Shown: one piece after another, positions 24,801-39,800 of the stretch | Position numbering within the stretch: position 1 is the stretch's first letter | Layout: each line of letters begins with the position of its first letter | NCBI GenBank assembly: GCA_033032175.1 | Contig: CM065307.1 | Span: 1,364,001-1,428,000, forward strand | Length of the DNA stretch: 64,000 nt | DNA from: Saturnia japonica | Lineage: Eukaryota > Arthropoda > Insecta > Lepidoptera > Saturniidae | Direction: 5' to 3' | Made by a program: the position numbers and the translations under genes | Notes under the pieces: generated by a model | Database searches by the model: none | What the model was told of the DNA's origin: nothing | Seen by the model: only the letters and a program-made list of their open reading frames with translations

Positions 24801-27800
24801 CAGTTATGAATTCAATCTTCCACAATTGGTATTAATCAAAAGAGGTCTAAGTGAAAAAAAAACATCACTAGAGTAGAAATAAGTAACTGGTACGCTAAAC
24901 TATAAAAAATAATATTGTTAACCTTCTACTTCACCGTTGTTTACGCTACCGGTACTTAACTATTTTAAATTATCACTATAAAATAATTTGTTATTACTAT
25001 CAAATAAATTGGCGAGAGAAGGACGTTTCTGGGATTCCTAAACTAATGCCAAATACCATGGCATGCGTGACAGTGTAATGATGTATTCAGATAAACATAT
25101 GCTTTTCTTAATGTCTGAACATTTATCATATTAGAGACATTAATTGCTTAATTAAAATGTTTTCTATGGTTATTAAGTAAAGGTAACGTGTAAGGACTAA
25201 CTTATATTGCTTCTGATATCTTAGATTATTTATCTCTTTGTTGTTTTCAAATAAAACTACCACTAAACAGAGATTGTGCAAACACTGGATAATGAGAGGT
25301 GTATCGTGATTACCTTTGACGATGCTTTGAAGTTTAACTGATAGAAAACTTCAGTCTGCACGTAGCGATTAGTTATCAAACGTGCGTCTAATATTACGCA
25401 GAGATAGAAACGTCTTAATTTAATTTGTACTTAAATCGTATAACATTACATTATTGCAAAATGCGCATATCGAATCGTTAGCTGTAATAAAACATTTTGT
25501 AAAATCTTTTAAACGTTTTGTATCGTTGGAAAAACTAGAAATTTTGAAATATTTTTGGGAGTTTATATCTTTGCCTCATAACCATAGTCACTAGAACAAA
25601 GGAGATAATTTAAATTAGATTTCTATTTAGATTGTAACACTGATACTGTTTTGTTTAAAAGAATAATAATGGATTAGGTATTCAAAATAAATAAAATTGC
25701 AACTAAAAATAAAATAAACCGTTATCATATATTTACACATGTCACCGACTATTTATTACGTAGGAATGGGCGCAAGGTCGTCAATTGAACTTTTTATCGT
25801 ATGTTTATTTTCATAGCATTTAAAAATATTTACGTGTGCTTCTATCAATAATTTTGTGGTTTAGGTTAGTTGGTAACAATAACTGCTGTACTAAAACTAA
25901 TGCATCGAAATTTACGATAACTGAGAGTACACTAAGCGACGTTCAGGATTTAGGTGATTTATCGATGTCAAGTCTTTATTCTGTAATAAATGTTCTCATA
26001 TTTTCAGTTAAATTACCAACAAGGGCAGTGTAGTTGTTTTTCGGAACAATACCATAAAAAATAATCAAATAATTCTAATTGTCTACTATGTTAAAGTTAC
26101 ACGATGCGTAATATATAAAGTCGTCAATGAAAATGTTAAAATTCAAACTGCAAATTTCATGAGATATCATGATAAGGAAAAACTAGAAAATGGAAGTAAA
26201 GTTGGCGAGGTAATACTGCTTTGATTGATTTATTTACAATTTTACAATCGTACTGAAAACATAAAATAGTAGTGGGATATTTTCCAATAACCCAACTGGC
26301 TAACTACCGCCTTTAAGCAGAAAATCTGTAGAAATATTTACATATAGCTATGCTCCGGTAGCTACATTTGAGAGTCCCACTTTAGGCTTAGAAATTATTT
26401 CTAGAGTTAGGCAACATCATGAAATAATATCAGTTGAATTTACATTCAAATCGCAAACCTTTATAGTATTCATAAAATCTTCTTCTTCTTTTTTTTCTGT
26501 TTTGGTACCGCAAAAGCACTTGCCAGTGTCAATGATTCTTATTAAGCCTTCGTAAACTTTTCCAATATACAAAGTGGGGTTTTTAGTGTCAATGTTTTAA
26601 AGTATTCATGATAATAGGTATTTTATACAATGTGGTGTCTAACAAGGTGGTGGCTTCCTTTTTAGAATCTTCTAGGGAGTTTTTGTGGGATCTCAGAATG
26701 TATGTTTTTAGAATATATTTATAATCCACTTCACTTATGCACAAAAACCAAATTATATCACGCAAAACGCCACCAATATTCCATAATATAGAGTCAAAAA
26801 CTAAAGTAAATAAATTAAAAAATAAAAACCACAATCATGTCACTTCGAGATCCCGCCATAAACTTCTTTATATAAAATCTCTACAGACAATTTTCAATAG
26901 CAAGATGATATTTAGAGGAACAAAAAAGATTTTCGAGTTTCATTTACATAGCTACTACCATCCTGGTTTGTTGAATACAGCTTTAAAGATAGGCTGGCCA
27001 TTATAAAGTTGAAATTGGCTATTTAGCTACAGAGATGAGCTCCTTACAACTTTCATAATCATGTCGCATCAGTCAAAAAATGTAATCGCAACTTAACTTC
27101 ATTCTTATTCCATAAAATTTTAAGACTCTCGTTCAGACTGGGCTGGAATTGGGTTTGTTTAATGTTCGCTTCATTATCCAGTTACTACAGATGGACTATG
27201 ATATTTTCTTTGATGGTTTTGCAAATATATTTATGGTTTTCTTTTATGTAAGTAATACATCTATATACAAAAACTAACTTGTAGTTCGCTTAATTTTATT
27301 TGTTATCGCAAAGTTATTAAGAGTCACGATTCTACTAAAGATGCTCAAGTTGTAAAAGTTAAAATTCCAGCTTGTGTTGATAACCGCAATAAATAAGTAA
27401 ATCATAAGTAATATAGGGGCACAATTTCACACACGGTCTTTTAATTCCAAACGAAGCAAAGCTTGTATTGTGGTAACTAAACAGCTGATATACATCAAAT
27501 TAAATAAATGAATTCTGTGAATCCTAACCCAAACAGTGCCATTGAAATTAGACTCCTTAAAATATTGACATTGTCACTCAATGAAAAGTGTCAGCAAGTG
27601 ATATAATACTCATTGTTTAGTTTCATACCGCAAATGTCGAACAGAAAATAGTCTATGATTAAAAAGTCGCTGGTCGAATTTCGATCATTGGGCGACCGCT
27701 AGTTCTATTTAAGAGACAATCATCTTTTCTACATTATATGTTATCTTCAATCGTGTTATAGCTTAGCATCGAGAGTGATTGTTTAAACGGTGGCCTTAAA

Positions 27801-30800
27801 TACAAACATAAATTTTTGTCGATCCCCTAGAAGACCAATTTACAAAGCGGTTTTATTTTTGAAACAAATTAAAAGTCCGGCGCCGACTGTTGCGGAAGGA
27901 TAAACAGTCGTCAGTCATTCTTTTATGTTTGTACGAACACTACTAACCTGACCTAAATGTAAATGAAATCACAACCTACAATATTTCGGTTCAACAAAAG
28001 AATTACGTCAATTGTTCTAACAACTAACATATGTTATCGGCATTAACCTTTCGTCTCTCAACTGATTCTAACTATATTTATTGACTCTTCACTAACCAAC
28101 AAGTTAAATTAGATACCAAGAAATAAACTTCCTAAGAACTTGAAAGTAGTAAACAAATCAAAAATGCTCCATTTCAAGATAATCAAATGTTGGTTGGTAA
28201 CCAGTTATTTCTTTATACAACAAAGGTGGTAGACTAGCATACTGTCCGTCTGATGGTAAGCGGTCGCTGACTTTGAACTCCTCTAACCCAAGTTTCTGTA
28301 GGGTGGAAGTATTCCATGAATTGAGTTGCCCCAAGAAGAGAGAAATAAGGAAAAAAAAATTTATCTGTACCCGATCTCTCTTAAGTTTTCTCATTTCCTT
28401 AGTTTCTTGGCTACAATATTAAAATCTATAAGAATAGATACACCGAATTACGTATAAAGATAATATGGTATTTAATTAAAGTATACGAAGGAAGTTACAT
28501 ATTTTTTTATCGTTTATATCTAATTTGCTACGCTTTCTTTGCCTTTAAGAACATGGGAAATATTTGATCGGGGTAGTACCATTGCCAATATATATTTCTA
28601 CCGCAAACTATTTCTACGCTGGTCTCAAGAATTACACACGTATATGTGTCAATACACACGAGGTTTTCAAGAGTATCAAACGAAGAAATATTGTTATCGA
28701 GATGGTAAAGTAGTAAACGTAACTAAATCGTGTCCTCCATACATATTGTGAAAGCCTGTCGGCTTTCAGAGTATTTATCTTAATCGAGTTGCATTTCTAT
28801 TTACGCAAGCCGGAAAAACAGCATTTTTAGATTTTACTATGTTTACCACCTTGCAGTGCTTCTATATATTTCTTTAAGTGAAACGCGTTGAACGATTTTG
28901 GTGGGGGAAAAACTTATGGGTTTGCGTGACATTCGCATCACCGATGACCTCGACATGTTCGTGACGTATTACGCTTGCGTCAGACTAGCGACGCGTAGCA
29001 TAGCGGTCTGTGTACATGTAGGGTAAGTCCGGGGGAGATGGCCTTATGGGAGAGATAGCCAATACAAAATAGTGCTAGTTTTAATATACACACGCCGTTA
29101 GTTGTAACTGAGATCGCTTAGTTATGCGGTCGACGACAAGCGCCCAAGAAATTTTTATGTGAAAAAAACATAAATACTAAGTAAAAACAACTTTTTTATT
29201 TGAATACATGTTGATAAGTTAAGATGTTGACATATTTTATTATTTCATAAAATTTTCACAAAATCTTGCTTGATTTTTTAGTTTAAAAGTAAAGTGATAC
29301 TTTTTTATTTATTCTATCCTGAAAACTACTAACATTAAATGCAAGTCACTATTAATTTGTTAGTATGGCCATCTCTCCCGGACATCTGGGATAGATGACC
29401 TTACTTTATCTGGGAGAGATGACCATAAAACTGTATGTGTTATTTTAAGATATTCTTTAGCTATTAAATATTTTACAGATGTCGTAATGCTGGAATTTGC
29501 GAGCAAAATTATATCATTTTGATTTCAATGCCTAGCCATAGATCACATTATTTACAGCCGCTACATGTTGCTGTCTTTAAATCTCTTAAGACTCATTTTT
29601 AGGAAACATGCAGGCTATGGATGAAACAACATCCGGGACGCCGTATTTCTAGACTTCAATTTGGCTTCTTGTTAAATCAAGGCTGGGGGTAAAGCAGCTT
29701 CATGTGATAATGCCATATCTGGCTTTAAAGCCTCAGGAGTTTTTCCATTAAACCCAAGAGCCATACCTGAATATGCCTTTAGTGGATTACCTTTAGTATT
29801 AACTGAAGGACCTATTGAAAATAAAGAGAATAATGTTACAGTAATTACCCAATTAACAATACAATTGAAACAGCCTAGTTCATCAATCATTAAAATATCT
29901 ACACCGACGACAGTACTGAAAAAAATATCTCCTCTAACCAATAAACTTATTGAAGTACGTAAACGTGCTGAACAGGTGAGCATTCTTTTAACATCTGAAT
30001 AACATATAGAAAAGCGAAGATTAAAAGAAAAAGAAAAGGCTGAAAGAGATGAGAATTATAAGAAAAAAAAGATAATAAAGCAAGAAAAAAGTACTGTTCG
30101 TTCTAAAGTAAATAAGTATTATAAGAAACGTAAATCCATTTGTAGAGCCTCAGATAGCAGTTGCGAAGAAATTACCGTGATGATAAAGAGGAAGATAACT
30201 GTAGAGGCTGCGGAGATAATTATTATAAAACACAGCTTATAGAAGACTGGCTGCAATGTATAATTTGTCTGCTATGGGTGCATGAAAATAGCTCGGAGTT
30301 TGAAGACATGTGCTGAACTGTGGAAATAAAAAGAAGGAGTTCAAATGTGCAAAGGGTAAAAAAGGAAAAGAGAACAAAGGCACTGGCCGTCTTACCCTGA
30401 ATCCTATGGCCATCACTCCCGGACATTCCGGGTGAGATGGCCAAACGTATTTTTTTTAATTTCATTGATATGACCTAGGTTTTTTATTTTTGTAAGGCTT
30501 AATATTAAAATTTGTTAACTACGATAATTAAAGTTTCATTTAATACTTGAATTGTTGTTCTATTCCTAATGGATTGTGTATAATAGGTTCTTAAATTTAG
30601 TAAGACCATCTCCCCCGGAATTACTATATACGCATATATACACTAATACATTGCATATACTCGACTGTATCTTCTTATGCGTGGGTTAAAAATTCAAAAT
30701 TGAGTTTTGACTTCTGTCGGCAGTCCTTATGACTCGGTTTTTTTTCCTGAGATTTAAATTATTTCTGTAGTGACCATTTATGATAAGGTAAAGCACATTA

Positions 30801-33800
30801 AAAAAAAAAATCAAAATTTTATCAGTAACTACTTATTCTGTACCTCTTTAATTTCTTTGAATTCAAAATAAAGAGTCGCTCAGAATATATCTTAATAGAA
30901 AATAAGAGATACATGTCCGTCTATATATAGATGAAGAATGTTGACACACAATCAAGACGGAAGTCAGTTTCAAATATAATCTTGTAAATCGCACCCGAGA
31001 CTACGAAACGGTTTATAGTTTCACTAATTATACTCGAAAAAAGTGTAAGGGGAGATATTTTTAGAATACTTTTGTCGCTCTTAAATACCCTTTACATAAC
31101 ATACCATCACGCTTGTATTCCCCGAAGGGTTAGGCAGAGGTGTACTAATGTACACCCACAGTTTGCCGAGTAAGTTTTTATGAGGCAGTGGTTAACGATT
31201 TATCCAAAAGCAAGATGATGTATTGAAAGGTGCGCAAGGTACGTTGCGCAAAAGAACGTAACGCTTTTATAAATTTCACTCCTCTTAAATTTTCATACCG
31301 TGGGCCTTAAATAAAAATCGATTGGAGTAAAATCCAATAAAACTTATTTAAAAAATTGTCTATTGATAGGTAGGTAAAATTATTTTTACGCAAATAAAAA
31401 AGGACAGTCAAATGACTGCACATTATTACCAACGATGACTACATTGATCATGTCGCACTTCCGTCACATAATGCGCGCGCAGGTCTCAATTTTACCCCCT
31501 ACTAAACGCGACAAAAACAATATTATAACTTTAAAAAAAAATGAAATGCTGCTAAATAAATCATATTTTATTATTTTTGGACATTTTTATCAGACTTAAA
31601 AAAAAAGGTGAAGGTTGTCTATCAATTTGAATGTTTCATAAGGTGTTGTTCAGCCATAACTTCTATGTTTATGAATCGAGTTTCATTTTGATTTCATTAG
31701 CACTGAACTTTGAACTTCGAAGAGACATCAGAAAATTCTTCAAAATCATTGAATTTTTTAGTTAAAAAATTGTCTCATTGACAAATTTGAATACTAAGTA
31801 AATGACACTCTGCCTTCGTCTAACAAAAAAATTAAAATTATTTACAAATTTTGACTGATTTCCTCTGGTATCGAGTACTATATTTTAATTCGTAGTTATA
31901 ATCATTAAAATATTACTTTAAAAAAGTGATGATAACTCAGATTGTTGTGCCCACTTCTATAATAAATGTATAATATTGTAATTAATTGCAAATGTGAATA
32001 ATATTTCTTGAAAATAACTTCGTTGCTTATTATTGAAATTTGAAAAAACTGTCATCTATGAACAAAATCTGGAACTTCAAGAGCTTGCTCTAAAATGGTC
32101 ATAATAATATCGTTATGCAGAAAATTTGAGGTTCCTCTTTCTCTCCAAAATAAAGTTAGTTTGTATTAGAACTAAGAGATGGCTCTGCTTGGTAGGAAAA
32201 TTAAACTTTCTAATTAGTTATTCCGCAGTCTCAATACGTAATTAACGTAAAACGGCCACGGCGGCCGCCGATCACCATGACCACCATCAGGCTTCAAGCA
32301 TCAGGCTTACCGAGCTAATATATATAACAAATCAATTTTTAAATTAAATAAATACATGACGATTAGACAGAATAAGGTTTTGTGTTAAAATGTATGGAAC
32401 TGTCAAATTTATCAAATGATTTAAGCCGCCCTAAATGTAAATAAACTATTTCATTTAGTTCACATTTTTTCATTTTCATTTCAATTATTACGTTATCGAT
32501 TTACAAAACATATAATTGTTTTAAGCTTAGTGTGTTCTTAGCCAATTTCTAAAAGGTATGTTTTAGGATTTCTTTGAAGGTACGAAGTTCACTAACAATT
32601 CAGCAAAAAATGATGTAAAAATACAATGTCAAGTAAAAAAATATTTGTTTTATCTTTCACCGTTTCCCCAAAATGTTTCTTAGAAATTCGAGAAAGCAAA
32701 CCATTAATTTCGAATTACCATTATTCTTACAAACCTACCTAGAAACTAAGGATTTTTGAGTTTTCACTTTTTACCTCAGATATTCATTTTTCTACAAAAG
32801 TAAATCTTTATTTATTTGATAATCTCTCTTCGGTGTGGCAGAAGAGGCGAAAAAAATAAGCCCGCGTAATTATATAAATCTCGTTTTCCACGCGATTTTG
32901 AACTGAATATAAATACAATAAAGCGAAAATTCGTATAATATTCTTCAGGTACCATGAAAATCTAATCACGACGTGGATCAAATGAGATATTTCTTGAATA
33001 AAAGTAGACCAGTTCCGTCAACAACACCTTAACTTTATTTATCACAAGCTCTTACAAGGATTTATCACATTTAATCCTCATTTTAAAAAGGTGACGTCAA
33101 TGAAAAACGGCTGTGACCATGATGGCGAGATCAAAAAACCGTCGCCGGTTGTCGCTGTCATAGCTGCTTTTCGCCAGCAAAATATACAGTGACTAGCTAT
33201 GCTCCACAATTTCACTCGCGTTAATTTTGATCCGACAAACATCGCGCCGCGCGCGCTGCCAACGCACCCGTGTAGTCTCTATCATAATTGTTCTTTCCGC
33301 AAGTACAAATTATTTTAATTTTTCATTATCTCCTAAACTATGTGTCTAAATAGCATACTCTAAAGAGCAAAATTTAACTTCATAAAATTGTCTTTATGAT
33401 GAAGTAACTTTTGTTTGTAAGCTTAATATGCCATGTCTAAAAATGAATGCTTATAAATCAATTTTTAATTTTCAACAAATCTTTGTCACAAAATACCTTA
33501 TTGTGGCTTATGTATAAGAGATAGGCATACGCTATCACTGACTTTTTTTTAAATATACTAGGGATCAATATTATTGTAGAACATTGTATTTCCGTATAAT
33601 TATTATCGATTACGCAAGCGCACGCGGTTAAAGCAGTTTGGGTGGGCCTCGACTTCCGACTTACGTAATAAAAATCAATATTTAAGGCTAGCTGAGAGTT
33701 GTAGCCTAATATTAGATAGCCTATACTATTTTTCGTGAGTTTGGCTATCATGTAAAAGAAGATTTTTTTCTATCCGACTGGTAGTTCACGAGATTAGCGT

Positions 33801-36800
33801 GTTTAAACAAACAGACAAAAATTTTTTTTCCGCTTTATTATATTAAACCAAAAAAGGGGCAGTGTGAAGGGTTCATCAACATTTGTCGATTTAGGTGTCG
33901 ACCTCGATACATGTCCCTAACATCCCATTTAATTACTGGATAAACATCGGCTGATCTCGGAATGCGATATGCCAAACCCACCATGTTACACCTGATCTAT
34001 GGCGGTCGCAATCTACTCGGACAGAATCTGCACATCCTACCATCCAGCAAAGAAAATAATTATAAGATAACAATTATTATGCTCATCTGATATTAACAAA
34101 TGCAATAATCATATTAATATAACTATATCTATACAATTGATAAATTTGAAGTGTCTGTTCGTAATGTCAATTAATAACAGATTTTTACTAAATGCATAAT
34201 ATGAAAGTATTACGACACCTATAACAAAATACCCATTTTTGTCTGTCTGTCTGTTTGTTCCGGGTAATCTCCGAAATGGTTAAAAGGATTTTGACGAAAC
34301 TTTCAATAGTAGTTAGCTAATGTTTTATGGAGTAACTTAGGCTACTTTTACTTTAGAAAAACAGTTAGGATTCCGCGCAAATAAAATAAAAACTGGTCAC
34401 GGTGATTCAATTCGGGCGTTTAAATGGCTTACGCTGAGTAAACCACAAGTGATATATCAAATTAATGTAGTACATAACAATTGTAGACATTAAAAAATCT
34501 TACAAAAAAGTCTATATTCTAAGGGACACCCACAAGAAGCATTTTTGTCTTTTACATTACCTGGAGCGAGAGAGCACGACTCACGCGTGTGCCCGGTCGA
34601 CTGCATTCTGTAGTCTACGTGAGCGAAGCCGTAAGCACAGATAGTATAAAATATATTTCTATCTCAAAAAACATTATATTTGAAGGTATGAAAATTTAAA
34701 AGATCTTTGTTAATACGTAGTTATTAGTTTATTTATTTACGTAGTAGCTAGGTGATGCACAAGGAAAAAAAAATCACCAATAGGATCACTTCATTTTTCT
34801 GGCTTTGCTTAGCGTAGCTCTGGTGGGAAAAAGGTTAGCAGAGCTAAATATTTGTACATACAAAAAAGTGTGTGCGAGGCATGCAAGCAAAGAATTTGTG
34901 TGACAGATGCCTCAGGCGCTTGCGTCTCATCTATCATTCAAATAAAAGAGTTACAGACAGCTACACACTGTTTGGCAGCTTCGCTACTCACTTTCATACC
35001 GCACCGCATATTCGCACCAGCTAGCTACTTCGCTCATCTCTGTCGTTATTCCTTTCTATTTACACAGAGATATAAATAATAGTCATGCGGTCTAAGTTTC
35101 AGTATACATGCTCTTCAACAGGGACAGCGCATGTGTTCGTTTGAAAAATTGAAACTTAGATCCTTTGGATTCTCAACCATCCAATTTCAAAAATCTGTAA
35201 GGGACCTTTTTTTACGCTAGCTAGTATAGAAATACTTTCAGATCACTAAATATATATACTCATGTTCGTTCCTTCCTCCCAGGAGTCGGGGAACATGTTT
35301 ATATGTATATGTTAGTTAGCTCGAATTTTAGGAGTAGGGAATTTGCTAGATCGCGACTTATTTGCATTCGCGACAACTGCCCAAGCCGAGGTCCGGCCAC
35401 TTTAGAACCCTTGCGCGCATGTTGTCCACGCTTTCACAGCTGAGTGCCTTAAGCGCTCGCCCCCAAGCCCGTTAAAGCTGTAAAAGTCATCAGCGGCTCC
35501 ATTTTTGGATAGGGCTCCTCAGGCTAACAATAAGGTCAGTAAAAAAAAACTTTATTTAGTTAAGGTCCCGAAGAAGCACTCATGAATGTTAAAGACATTC
35601 TCACCAGTATGGAAGACACATCTGTAAAATCTAATTGATTAGCATTTGTGCGTTTATTTTCCAGAACAGAAAACAAAGAAGTTTCCAGTTCTCGTATTCA
35701 TCCATGGAGATTCATTCGAATGGAGTTCAGGGAATCCGTACGATGGTAGAGTTTTGGCGTCTTATGGAAATATCATGGTGATTACCATCAACTTTAGGCT
35801 AGGAATATTAGGTAAGTCATTAAATATCACAGTCATTAATATCCGTCGAGATTGTAATTCATCGAGATAAAAATACTTTGTGGTATGTTCAACCTCTAAA
35901 TAATTTCTCAAATTTATATATAAGTACATTTAATATGAACTACCAACCGCCTGCAATTTTGTATCACCATTCACCATTTAACGAGTGAATATTTTGCTTT
36001 GTCCCTAACACACTTTAGGGAGAGCTAATAAAAGTACATATCTTGAGCTAATAAAGCAGTAAAATAAATAAAATAAAATAAAGCTATCTTAGATTGTAGT
36101 ATGCATTTAGGAATTTTCGTAATAAACTCCTTAACAAGAAACAGTTCACTTACAGGATTTATGAAGCCAAGTCTCACAGAACATGTTTATGGAAATAATG
36201 GTCTGCTCGATCAGTTGGCAGCATTGCAGTGGATTAAAGATAATATAGAAGATATGAATGGCGATCCTTACTCGGTCACTCTAATGGGACACGGAACCGG
36301 AGCGGCGTGTGTTAATTTTCTTATGCTGTCTCCGATTTCCAATGGTATTTTTACTACAGCATTCTTATTGAATTTAATAAAATATGCTTGTAAACAATCT
36401 GACTGGTTATAAAATTCTTTCAATTTGCTATATAATTTTAAAATGAAACGAGTGTCAATTACCATTCACACAATTAGTCCGTTGCGTTCAAAATCCGTTT
36501 GCAAAAAGACAACTGTTGGTTGGAAGTCAAGATCTAGTTAAATTCTAGTTCTATTGTAACTTAAATAGTTTTATTCTAATTTAGGATTATTTCACCGCGC
36601 AATATTAATGTCGGGTTCAGCTCTCTCTGACTGGGCTATGACAAGAGACCCTACTCAATATACCTTGCAAGTAGCACAAAGCTTGGGTTGTAGTCCAAAT
36701 TCCAGGAATATGATGGTATGCCTTCAAAAGAAACCGTAAGTTTTAATCTATATTAATCAATCTTTATCTTTCACAAATGTAAAAATTATGATAACATTTT

Positions 36801-39800
36801 TAACTTTACTATTGCACCGGTTACTGAATATTTTTATTTCCTTGATTTGATGTCACTGTTATTTATTCTGTGCACCAATTGATGGTTAAGTGGCTATGTT
36901 ACTACCATAAGTGTTGTTGACGAATTTAAATACTTGTCTAACTGTATTCACTTAAAAACAGACTGATTATTTTTAATTCAAATTTATTTGTTTTTAGCTT
37001 AGCCGAAATTAAGAAAGTTCAGATCTTGTCTAGAAAATTTGAGACTCCTCTGGGGCCTGTGGTAGCAGGATCATTCATACCTAATGAACCTGATAAAACC
37101 ATGGAAGCATTTCCAAATTTATTAAGCAAGTAAGTTATCTCATATATATTTTATACCTACTTCGATGGTGTTTGACGTCGGTGACAACGATGAGCTTATC
37201 TGATGATGGACCCAGATGCTGGTCATGAGAACACATCAAAAAACAATATAACTTCGTCGTGATTAGATTTTTTGTATGCTTCTCGATAAGTACAATGGCC
37301 AAAGTACAATCTTGATCAGGATTTATAAAATCTTATATATATATATGTAGATAAAATTAAATATTAAATAAAAATGAAATTAATATTAATATTAAATTAA
37401 AATTCAATATTATAAGCAGAGAGATTTACAAAAGACACACTTTACAGATATCAATTATTAAGTGGAGTAACGGAAATGGAGAGCTATCATGACTTTGGTG
37501 TCATAGAACTAGACCATGGTATTTTAGAAAACCAGAGAGACGATTTTATCACCAAATATGCTAAGATCATATTCGATGGCGCTGAAAATGAAGCTTTGAA
37601 TGCAATTTTAAAAGAGTAAGTGTATTCTGAAAAGTTTATTTTGTCGAATATCTTTTGTATATTGTTCATTTGGTCCCAAAATTAAATTAGATATAGGAGC
37701 GGGATTTGATAATTGAAAGCTGGTGAAGAAAATTGTTAATCTATCATTTTTTGGACGATTTAACGTAATGCCTTTGCTGTCATATTTTTAAAAGAATTTT
37801 CAAAATTGTGTTTGATTGTAACTAAGACCAAGGACACACGTAAAATCAAAAATATTAAACTGCAATGAAACTGCAACTACCGTCGCTTTTGCGTTTCATG
37901 CGCATATTGCGTTATATGAATCAGCTTTCCGATCAGATGCATTGGAACCTCCATGCGGTAATTCCGTGTCGCAACTTTCATCAATAATTTAGGCGGAATA
38001 TTACGTTCTTAAACAAAATGGGTGAACAATAAAATATTATGTTAAAATATGAAATATAAGCTTCTTAGCTCGTACGGTATCAATCTATAAACATACTACA
38101 GTTGATATTATTCTCAATGTAAGAATGTACCCACATCTTCTTCTTTTACACCTTCTTCTTTGTCGAGGATATAGATACGTAACAATCATATCCTCATCAG
38201 TTGAACTGGACATAAGAAACAAACACACAAAGTCTAATCTCAAAGCGAACTGGTATTATTATAATAAATTTAATCAGTTTCATCACACTAGATTGCGCTA
38301 CCCGTGCGTGGATCACTATTTCAGACTAGTTTCAACTTAGTGTAAAATAGATTTGTTTGCAGCTGTATTTCATCGTGTATTCTGGGCCTAATGTAAACCT
38401 GCTTCACATTAAACATTTCTTGTAAACTCCTCAGATATTCACCTTCGAAGTTAAACCCTCAAAGTTGGAGTGTGGAGATGAACCGCGATGTCATCCTAAA
38501 TTTACTAAGCGACGCCAGGACCCTGTCTCCGTCAATCAAGTTCGCAAATTATCATTCCAAAGCCAATAGGCAATCCTATTTCTACATCTTCGGACATAAC
38601 TCTGTCAGCACTGATTATGCTCCGGTAGGTTTGACCTTTACTTTTTAATTTTAGGCGTTCATTTAATATTTATTTTCACAAAGTCTTATAGTTTTATTTC
38701 TAATTTCTTGTATTATGAGGCATAAAAACGGTACTATACTTAAAGTTTCAAAAAGATACATAAATAAAAATCCATTGCTGAATACTTAAGCTCAATTTTG
38801 CATTGCAAAATTCCTTTGTGATCGAAACAAAGAAACAATGACGTGGATGGACGCTTCAGCATTTCGACCGGTGTCGAATTGTTTCAGCCCAGCCAACATT
38901 TTTGGTTCAACAAGTGGCAGTATTGAGTTTCGACTTTTTGTGGTATGAAATTGATGGTTATATTTATTTATTTAATAGCGAACTTTAGCCACAGGTTTTA
39001 TACAACTTTTGTTTAGCGGATTAGAAATATGATAAAGTATACACTTTAAACACTTTCCATTCGATATAAAAAATTTGTTTCAATTGATAATATAGTGTTA
39101 AAAACTTTTCCTAAATTCCATTATTATAATTTTCTATTTGAATAGTAAGAGAAATAAACAAAAAAAGTTTTCCGACACCTTAAAAAACTTACCTTCATTA
39201 TAAATAATTATATGTACATTAATTTGCTGGTAACAAACAGCGTACTTGTGCATAAAAAAAAAAAAAACAAATTAAAACGAAACTTTTAAAATACATAATT
39301 CATTTACAAATAAATCTATTTTTAATTCTCAAATAAACTCAATTCAAAATCAAAACGAAAATAAAATTCGCTTAGTTTTAAGTATGTTTTTTTTTGTGTA
39401 ACGCACTTAAGTGGATTATGTTTTTCCTTTTTCGGTTTAATAGAAACAACTTGTCATTCGTGTCCCCCATTGACCTTTTCTTGTAACCGATATATATTTA
39501 TATACATGGTGTTCCAAAGTTATTCAGTTGTAAAGTACCTATGAATTTCTTGTTAAACATATAATAATAAAGTCAACCTGGGCAATGAAGCCTTTTACCA
39601 AGGGAAATCACGGGATTCATCACCACGCCGGCTTATGACGTATTGGCCTTTACAAACGTAGAAAAAATCACAGTTCACAATATTTTTCCAATATACTGTT
39701 GTACTACAAAAACAATTTTGAGCGATCAGGTTTCCTTAAGATGTTTTTCTTCACCGTCAACCGATAGTGCTGCCGACTTAAATTAGTAATTCTATGTGAA

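Larger units (their letters stand above)
29019..30626 (+). mobile_element. pogo-like DNA transposon, internally deleted
   Basis: The ends are inverted repeats sharing TCCGGGGGAGATGG (29028-29041 and, reversed, 30606-30619), each next to TA. Inside lies the C-terminal part of a CENP-B/DDE_1-type transposase on the plus strand, and eight copies of a 15-bp motif of which two are the terminal ones. The first two thirds of the transposase are missing, so it cannot move by itself. It sits in neuroligin intron 2. Confidence 0.85.

Noticed and set aside
28539..28751. A 70-codon ORF in intron 2
   Set aside because: No start context, domain or repeat evidence; length is within chance for this composition.
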